From positions 24,021,501 through 24,085,500 of the forward strand of contig BSWB01000001.1 of NCBI GenBank assembly GCA_033239125.1: a DNA stretch of 64,000 bases. The letters are read 5' to 3'. The position numbers and the translations under genes were made by a program. This stretch comes from Fagopyrum homotropicum. Its lineage: Eukaryota; Streptophyta; Magnoliopsida; Caryophyllales; Polygonaceae. This document shows positions 57,615 through 64,000 of this stretch, piece after piece. Below the pieces are notes generated by a model. The model was not told the DNA's origin. It worked only from the letters and a program-made list of their open reading frames with translations, and did not search any database. Every line of letters starts with the position of its first letter. Position 1 is the first letter of the stretch.

Positions 57615-57757
57615 TATTGGCAAGAATGGAGAACAACAGGACACCTTCATAAAAGTGAAGTCAAGTGGATAGTTTTGCATCATGTTGAGAAAACAACAGG
57701 ACACCTTCATAAAAGTGAAGGCTAAAGTATAACCAATATTGGCAAGAATGGAGAATC
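57615..57757. repeat. 60-bp tandem duplication
   Basis: AACAACAGGACACCTTCATAAAAGTGAAG occurs at 57632-57660 and 57692-57720, exactly 60 bp apart. TATTGGCAAGAATGGAGAA flanks both sides (about 57615 and 57738). Confidence 0.8.
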
Positions 57758-57799
57758 CAATCAAGGCCCCAATTGAGATCCAATAATACTAACCAGCAA

Positions 57800-58427
57800 A
57801 ATCTAGTCTGCGGACTTCGAGTACTTGTTGCCCAATATTCATGTGGGGCTGCACCATCTACCAAGAAAACAAAACACGGGCAAATGGCAAGGAAACTAAA
57901 TCATATAGATGAATTTCATGAAAACAAAAAATTGAGCAAATGATGTTGGAACTCATAGCTGAACCATCAAGACCAAGTCCTCCATTTTGCTGAACCAATT
58001 GCAAATTCTCTACTCGAGGCGAAGAGGATGCTGATGCGTGATTTTCCTCATCTGTGCATTGCTATCATGAAGAATTTCTGAGAAGCAATAACAGCTGCTC
58101 TATGTTTCAGCCGTGCATTTTGCTGAAGCAATTCCTATGATTTTCCTGATCTGATTTTGCGAAAACAAGAACCGTTACAGACTGAGAGTGCATTCATGCA
58201 TTTGTGTTTGTGCTTTGACAGCAACCAAAAAGAAACATGAATACTAGTACTACATCTTACATCTCTTGTGTGTTGATTCATTGGAGAAGGTTCTGAACTC
58301 ACATTCCTTGTAATGAATCTACATTTAAGAACCAGTGAAGAGTTAAAGAGTTATTGTTCAAGAACATAAAATTTGTAGCAGAAGAGGTTCTCAACTTTGC
58401 ATTTTGTTTGAAGAATCTGTCAACCTG
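57800..58427 (-). other. Exon-like blocks of an unrecognised gene or pseudogene
   Basis: Three minus-strand blocks look coding. One is at 58427-58303, after a good acceptor (VDRFFKQNAKLRTSS). One lies within about 58145-57960 (ELLQQNARLKHRAAVIASQKF, then in another frame CTDEENHASASSSPRVENLQ). One is at about 57857-57795, after TTGGTAG (MVQPHMNIGQQVLEVRRLDF then a stop). Phases do not join cleanly, so this may be a decayed gene, or a gene with an exon I mis-set. The QNARLK-type helices suggest a coiled coil. I do not recognise the family. Confidence 0.35.
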
Positions 58428-58833
58428 GTGGAAATTTAAACAAGAGTTACAACTACATTCAGCAAGCATGCTCAAGTCATTATTATGATGTAAAATCAAT
58501 TATTTAACCTTGAGAGGCAAATTTGGCATTTATCAGACTTGATTAACAACTGAAAAGGAAACTATTCCTGCAAATTTCACAAAAATGAGAGCACAGTACA
58601 ACAGTAGAGAGCAGATTAACAACAGCAAAGGAGAATGATATGAGTTTAGGAGCATAGTTTCCCTGAATGAAGAGTAAACTAATCAGTACTGCTTTCCTGA
58701 ACTTCTCTGCCCATCTCCTGTGAATTCAATACAACAAAGACAATAACGATGGTTAACACGAACACAGGTTGTCGTAGTTTGGGCTACGAAAACAATGCCT
58801 ACCCAGATGAATGGAGGCTGAACTTTCTTGAGC

Positions 58834-60310
58834 TTAACCTAAGTAGCCTAACTTATCAGCCAAGTTACTGACATTCTCATCATCCAGATTATGTTGATAT
58901 TCATTCTCTTCAAGACTTTCACTCAACAACTCCTCCAAGAATTCTTCATCAATTTCCTTGCCAGCACTACACAGCTCCTTAATCTGTCCATCCTCGTCTT
59001 CTTGACAATGTCTCCCAAAGCCTTGAATCTCCATTGCAAGAGCTTCAAGCTCAGACACCTGATACCCACCTAACTCCAAAGGCTCAGCCTTTATGATGCC
59101 TCTTGATGATGAAGCAGCACCTTGATCAATGGGTCTTCTCCTCTTCTTGTTAAGTTCCTCCTCCAGCTCTTTCATCTCCTTTTTCTGCACAAGTTGCTCG
59201 AGAAAAGCCGGGTTCTTCATTGCTCTAGCTAGGAAGTTCATCATATGCTGTTGTTTCATTTCTGCAGAGTTGATTCTGTGCTCCATAGCTTGTAGGTGAG
59301 TCCTTGTGTTCTGTTGTTGCTGTCTTAGCTTCACAAGCTCCATCATTAGTACTTGCTTGTCGCGCTTTAAGCGGTCCACTTCTCCATCCACTCCAAATCT
59401 CCCCACTTCGACACAATGGTCAATTGCATTTGGTTGGATTGGTAAAGCCTGATGCGAAGAGGATGATGATGATGACGACGATGTTCTTCGCCTCTTGATG
59501 TTCTTGAGAAGGTGTCTTTGGCCCCTTAGGAACTCTTCAGTTGCAAATTCCCACTTGTCTGGGTCAACTTTTCTGAATCCCTGCATCTCACATGATCAAA
59601 TTATTTTTAGACTTTCATCATTTCATTTGCCTTTGTTTTAGGGGAAACAAATAGTACTTCCAACCTAACCTTAGCTGCAACTGCAAGTTGTAGCAATAGA
59701 CCAATCTAGAATGTACTATTTGGAGTCCATCCAAAGGGAAGTGAACAATATACAGAAGACAGACAAAAGAAAAGATTGAGAGTGATGAAGATGACTAATT
59801 ATTAACAATCAAAGAGAGGCCCACAAAATTGCAAATCAGTTCCACTTAATCAAGGTTGGTCCAAAATTGCAAATATTTGAAACAGTAAGGGGTAGTTTTT
59901 TTTTTAAACGGAAAGACAATTTCGAGATCATTAGAAAAGGGTGCATTGCGTTTCGAAATTTTCAAACGGAAAGACAATTTGAAAATTTCGAAAGTAATGT
60001 AGTAGGAACTTACATAAGTGTTGAGCTGCCTGACAAAGCTGGAGAAGTTACTGTGCTTGAAATATCTTGGAAGTAATGTAGTAGAGAAAGCATCAGGATT
60101 CCAAACAACAAAGCTATTTCCTTGTCTATTCCAAGAGACTATTTGATCAACTGCAGGATCATCCACCATTTCATAAGTCTTGGTTAAAAATGGCGGTGGC
60201 CCAATTTCATGGAGGCCCTCCATCGGCTGAGGAGCCGGAATAACCGCCGTCACCTCGCCGGCGAAGTTCATTTCTGTGAACTCCTCTTTGATTGGATACC
60301 ATGGATCCAT
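58834..60310 (-). CDS. Class A heat-stress transcription factor (HsfA6b/A7/A2-like)
   Basis: Two exons (60014-60310 and 58834-59580, minus) encode 347 residues. The intron (59581-60013, GTAAGT...TGCAG) falls inside the DNA-binding domain between NTY and GFRK, the conserved Hsf position. Domains: DNA-binding domain about 36-130 (GPPPFLTKTYEMVDD, FKHSNFSSFVRQLNTYGFRKV), oligomerisation heptads about 150-225 with the class A insert, basic clusters KNIKRRR and KKRRRPID, an AHA-like activation motif EEFLEELLSE and a C-terminal LADKLGYLG nuclear-export-like end. LVKLRQQQQ, FLARAMKNP and the YLG end are closest, from memory, to HsfA6b/A7; the MEGLHEIGPPPF start is shared with HsfA2. It acts in the nucleus on heat-shock genes. 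A serine run follows the DNA-binding domain. It appears intact. Confidence 0.93.
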
Positions 60311-60350
60311 AGTTTTTCGAGATCTCAAAAACACTAAAGTGAGGAGATAA

Positions 60351-60476
60351 TCACACACCCAAATGCCTGAATTTTAATGGGTATTGCTTGAAATTCCTCA
60401 AAAGCTCCCAAACAATGCGATAATGACTTGAAGGATTAGGTGAGAAGAAATAGGAACAGAGAGAAATTTCAATCAT
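60351..60476 (-). CDS. Upstream ORF in the Hsf leader (41 aa)
   Basis: If transcription starts about 25-30 bp after the TATA box, this ATG-started frame lies wholly in the 5' leader and ends 40 bp before the Hsf ATG. It could restrain translation of the main ORF. Some Hsf genes have regulatory upstream ORFs, but I do not recognise this peptide as one of the conserved ones. Confidence 0.35.
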   Translation of the reverse strand: MIEISLCSYFFSPNPSSHYRIVWELLRNFKQYPLKFRHLGV

Positions 60477-60617
60477 GGGAAAGGGGGCTCTGCTGTACTT
60501 GTTGTGATGAGAGTGAAGTAAAAGGAAGTTTAAGGAAGAAAGGCCGTTGAGATATTTAGAGTTCGCTTCATAGGATTGGCTGCTGATACTGAGGAAACTG
60601 AAGTTGATAGATTCCAT

Positions 60618-60728
60618 GGCTATATATAGGATCCTATACTAGAAGGTGAAAATATCTAAAGCTTTGTTGCTACTTGCTACAAGCTTCTAGTTCTTTGATT
60701 CTTTTGTTTATAATGGAAGTTTCTAGAG
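60618..60728 (-). promoter_or_regulatory. Hsf gene promoter: TATA box and heat-shock-element-like motifs
   Basis: On minus, CCTATATATAGCC (60630-60618) lies about 308 bp upstream of the start codon. Upstream of it are GAAGTTTCTAGAG (plus 60716-60728), which fits alternating GAA/TTC units at 2-bp spacing with the third unit GAG, and further GAA/TTC units at 60690-60710 and 60650-60662. Such sites bind Hsf trimers, suggesting heat induction and feedback among Hsfs. Confidence 0.5.
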
Positions 60729-60730
60729 CT

Positions 60731-62024
60731 TATAATATTATAGTAATTAGGGGTGGGTACAGATGAAATATTATATTAGTTACTTCTTTGGGCAAGGTGG
60801 CTGTGAGAGGAAGAAGAAGACAGGAAGGCTTACTTTTCTTTTTTGGGCTTGGAAAGCTCTGGAAGTTGATGAGAGAGAGGATTGGCTGCTGATGTAATGC
60901 AGCTGTGTGGGACACTCAGATTTGTGAGCAATTTGATTGGTCAGTTAAGTGTATAGATTTTATGTATGTTGAATTATACAGTCATTATATTTTGGATGCT
61001 AAAATAATGTGGTGGTGGATAGGATAATGACTAGTGTATGTGTCAAACCTGCATGTGATTGTAACTACAAGATAAAGCATTAGAATATGACATTTTACAT
61101 TTGAAAATGTACTAGGTTAGAGATTGTATGTATAGGCCGACATCACATTCTTATTTTATTGTTGTTGTTATCTTAGTATGGATAAGAAAATGGATATTTT
61201 GTTGAGAAAGTGTACAACTAGTTTAGTCAACAGTCATCGTACGTAAGATTTAGTAGTTGGTCATACAAACATTCGGTTGAGCACAAATCGGGTGGTTTGT
61301 CGGAAACTACTGGTTTCGGTTGGAAGCGAACAGAAAATTACACCCATCGGTTCGGTTTTTTATTTATATATTCGGTTCAGTTTAAAAGAGTTTGAAAATT
61401 AGGAACTTAGGGTTCCACTTTCTAGTTCTCCCTTTCATGGGCGCAATTGTAAGTGGCGGCGATTACGTCGAGTCGGTGACGTACTAGCGTTGTTGTTCAT
61501 CGGTGTGAATTTGTATGAATCTTCTTCTTCCGGTCTTCTCTTCAATTTCTTCGCTCTTCCTCTCTTCATTCCTCTTTTGTTTTTGGTCGAAGGGATTCAT
61601 TGGTTGTGTGAACTTGATTTGTTTTAATGATTTTCTTCTCTTTGAAGTTTTAAATCTATAACAATAGATCACGTCGTGTATTTCTCTCCAAACCATCAAA
61701 ACACTTGAGTGGCAACGGGGAACTTGTTGGGTAAAATTTCATGTAAAAAAAATAAATTATGATAGTGCACCCGTGCACGGTCATTCATTATCATCGTGCA
61801 TCAAGCAAGACAATGTGAACAATTGATGAACAATATAACAAAGCTTCTTATATAATTATATCTTTTGTAATAAATCAAAAAAAAAACTTGTCCAATTGAT
61901 AGTAGGGTGAGAAGGAACGTCTTTCAACTAGAGTTTGAAACTCCAAACTTGTGTAGCACCTTGTTTAAACATATACTTAAGAAAAGTACGGTACACAATC
62001 ATATCGTTCATACAAAAACAATAA
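60731..62024. other. Intergenic stretch with CGGTT-rich segment
   Basis: No supported gene. 61268-61385 has repeated CGGTT/CGGTTCGG phrases typical of hAT subterminal regions, and similar phrases occur at 63969-64000. These might be two ends of one large decayed element, with the right end outside the window, but no terminal repeat can be shown. Confidence 0.35.
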
Positions 62025-62304
62025 GGGCCCGTTTGGTTCCAACTCCGGTAACGGAAACGAATTTAGTCCATATGCATATCATTATTCATGAAATTTTATG
62101 GAATCATTCCCTGGGTTTAGTGCAAAGTGCACTTGCTTTCCCACATTTTGTTACCCTATAGAGTATCAAAAGTAATCAAATTCTACTTTAATTACTTTAA
62201 ACCATAAGGAATTATTCCAAAAACTTTCATGAACAAGGGTATACGTATGGACTAGATTCGTTTCCATTCCGTTTCCGATTCCGGAGTTATAACCAAACGG
62301 GCCC
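62025..62304. mobile_element. Tourist-like (PIF/Harbinger) MITE, 280 bp
   Basis: GGGCCCGTTTGGTT at 62025-62038 and its reverse complement at 62291-62304 are the ends. The inverted similarity extends about 50 bp inward (AACTCCGG, CGGAAACG, AGTCCATA). It is flanked by TAA on both sides (62022-62024 and 62305-62307), the 3-bp duplication of this superfamily. No coding capacity. Confidence 0.88.
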
Positions 62305-62600
62305 TAAGTGCATAATCGTTATAGACGGTGCACAGTCATATTGTTCATGAAAACAAAGTGCATGGCCGTGTTGTTAATTATAAAACAAAGTGCAGAACCA
62401 TGTGCCTAAGAACAATACATTGACGGGTGACGAAATCAGCATTGCTACTTTGGCAAGATTGGATGTCTTTTGCAAGTTTTTATTCCTTATTATAGGAGAG
62501 GTTATTGTATGATCATATTCATATATTTATTACTCACCCCGCATATTTTCGGACTCATGTCAAGTTCATAGCATAAGGTTGTCAAAGCCGTAGAGCTTGG

Positions 62601-62770
62601 GTTGTCACTTATGGGCCCAGTTGGGCATGTATGTCAGCGGTCCGCAAAAGTTGTCACTAATGGGCTAAGATGGCCATGAATGCCGCTCCGCCTTAGGAGT
62701 GTCAAGTATGGGTCAGCGCGACTCACAGCTTGTCACTAATGGGCCCAGATGGGCATGTATGCCGCCTCGC
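62601..62770 (+). repeat. Degenerate tandem repeat, about 49-bp unit
   Basis: TTGTCACTNATGGGC...GGCATGTATG units start at 62602, 62651 and 62730, with a partial unit (TGTCAAGTATGGG) near 62700. It is GC-richer than its surroundings and contains repeated GGGCCCAG. No gene is supported here. Confidence 0.65.
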
Positions 62771-64000
62771 TCCTATTTTCGCCTACGAGACCGGATGGGC
62801 TGAGTAGCCTCTTTTATGAGTTTTCTTATGGTTTATGCTGGTTTGTAAGTGAAATGTCTAAGGACCGTGCACGTTTTTTAGTGTTTTCTTTCGTTTTTTT
62901 GAACGATTGTTTATGCCGAACGCCTCTTTGAAGGGATAGGCATTTTTTTTCTCACATTTATGAATTTACCAGCATTTTATAAAATTCCACGTTATAGTGA
63001 CGCTTACCGAAGTTTATCAAACCTAAACTTATAATGAGTTTACATAAACCTATAATTACCCAAATATAGCATTTTAAAAAATTAAGTGATTTGAAACATC
63101 AAAGACTGAAAGAGCAACAAAATTAGCAAAGAGAAACATTAAAGATGAAGCTCGCATATATAAGCGAAGTGTCGAATAAGAAAAATCAACCAATCCTAAA
63201 ACAAAATCGAAAAGGAGTCACAAAAAATAATATAGGAGAATTTTTGTGGAACAATCGTCTACAATTTAGATTTTAACTCGAAATATAGGTGTTAAAAAAT
63301 AACAAATTTATGACCCTTCGAGAGACAACTTCTACCAACATCTAAGAATTTTTCAATCTCCGAACAATTGTACTCAATAAACTAGAACATATTGGTTCAA
63401 GAACTTTTTTTACTTACAAAACCTATCTAACTAGGAGGGTGCGTACATGTGTTACGGGCGGAGTTATTCTCCTACTCAAATCGCGCTCTTAGTATATTCT
63501 TGCTCCCGACAAGCTAACATCAATCTTACTCCTTCATGCTCCTTAACGATGAGCATGTTTTCTAGATAGCTAAGGAAACTCGGAGACTTGATGGAGAAGT
63601 TGTCGTCGCAATCTCGCTAAAGAACAAACATGGTTGGAAAAGAGAAATTTGGTGGCATCTCCCTCATCCTCACTAGCCGCTTTTGAGTCGTCGTTGTCCC
63701 CCTTGTCATCCTCTTTGCCTCGCCGTCACTCTCACACCCTTGCTTCTCTTCATCTCTTGTGGTCGTCGACTATCGAGAAAGCCGTCCATTGTCGTCGTCT
63801 CCCAATTGCCCTCTCTTCTCCTAGTCGGCATTCGTGTTTATCCTAGTCGCCAGTCGTGCTTCTCCTAATCGGTAGTCGCTCTTGCTAGGGTTGAGAAGAA
63901 GCCCCGTTGTGTTTTTACACAATAACCTTAACGGCCTAACCCAATTACCTAAGGATGAGTTCGGTTTTTAATTTTAATTTCGGTTAGGACCAAAAACCGA
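62771..64000. other. Right-hand intergenic end, nothing assigned
   Basis: No supported gene. 63650-63890 is rich in CGTC/CCT and gives a Ser-rich frame that looks like a chance product of composition. The last 32 bases contain CGGTTTTTAATTTTAATTTCGG with its inverse at the window edge, possibly a transposon terminus. Confidence 0.35.

Noticed and set aside
63634..63868. Overlapping Ser/Arg-rich frames at the right end
   Set aside because: Two overlapping frames of similar low-complexity composition; likely chance in CGTC-rich DNA.

Overview
The window is plant nuclear DNA, almost certainly from a eudicot. It holds two intron-containing host genes of plant-only types (a class A heat-stress transcription factor and a DUF506/PDDEXK-like protein) inside a thick layer of nested LTR retrotransposons of plant lineages (Athila-type with an Asp-tRNA primer site, and a chromovirus with a Met-tRNA primer site), plus small hAT, CACTA and Tourist-type elements. 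No bacterial-type operons, CRISPR arrays, rRNA or tRNA genes were seen.

Region by region. 1-20484: Athila-like element A (plus strand, 5' part outside the window), split by a complete younger element B at 5974-17790. B has two 1734-bp LTRs differing at six positions, a 5-bp target duplication (GATGA), a perfect Asp-tRNA primer site, one long gag-protease-RT-RNase H frame, no integrase, and a post-pol reading frame. 20525-28940: broken elements of a second Athila-like family on both strands (called H on minus, C on plus), joined head to head near 24955. 28941-34468: a host gene island with a DUF506-family gene on minus (30227-31748) and G-box motifs upstream. 34469-47075: a complete but old minus-strand chromovirus F with target duplication AACCG, carrying a probable solo LTR (G) at 38889-40617. 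47076-55923: a decayed minus-strand element E related to H, hosting a complete non-autonomous hAT element (48449-49304, 8-bp target duplication), a 64-bp hairpin element and a GGTTC-rich insertion. 55924-64000: a second host island with a class A Hsf gene on minus (58834-60310), heat-shock-element-like motifs and an upstream ORF, a CACTA-type terminus (56641), a Tourist-type MITE (62025-62304) and short tandem repeats.

Most unusual observations. Elements A and B are related, and each carries its own dispersed inverted-repeat module: CCACGGCCGTGG in A and CCTCG-N2-CGAGG in B. The modules recur at equivalent places: LTR upstream of the TATA box, protease-RT linker, and just upstream of a second, internal TATA box that lies 436-441 bp before the post-pol ORF in both. 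The elements also share a post-pol hairpin, a conserved 3' block with a small ORF, and an internal copy of the polypurine-tract core. B inserted recently although it has no integrase, so it was presumably mobilised in trans. Everything here is read by eye; no database search was run.
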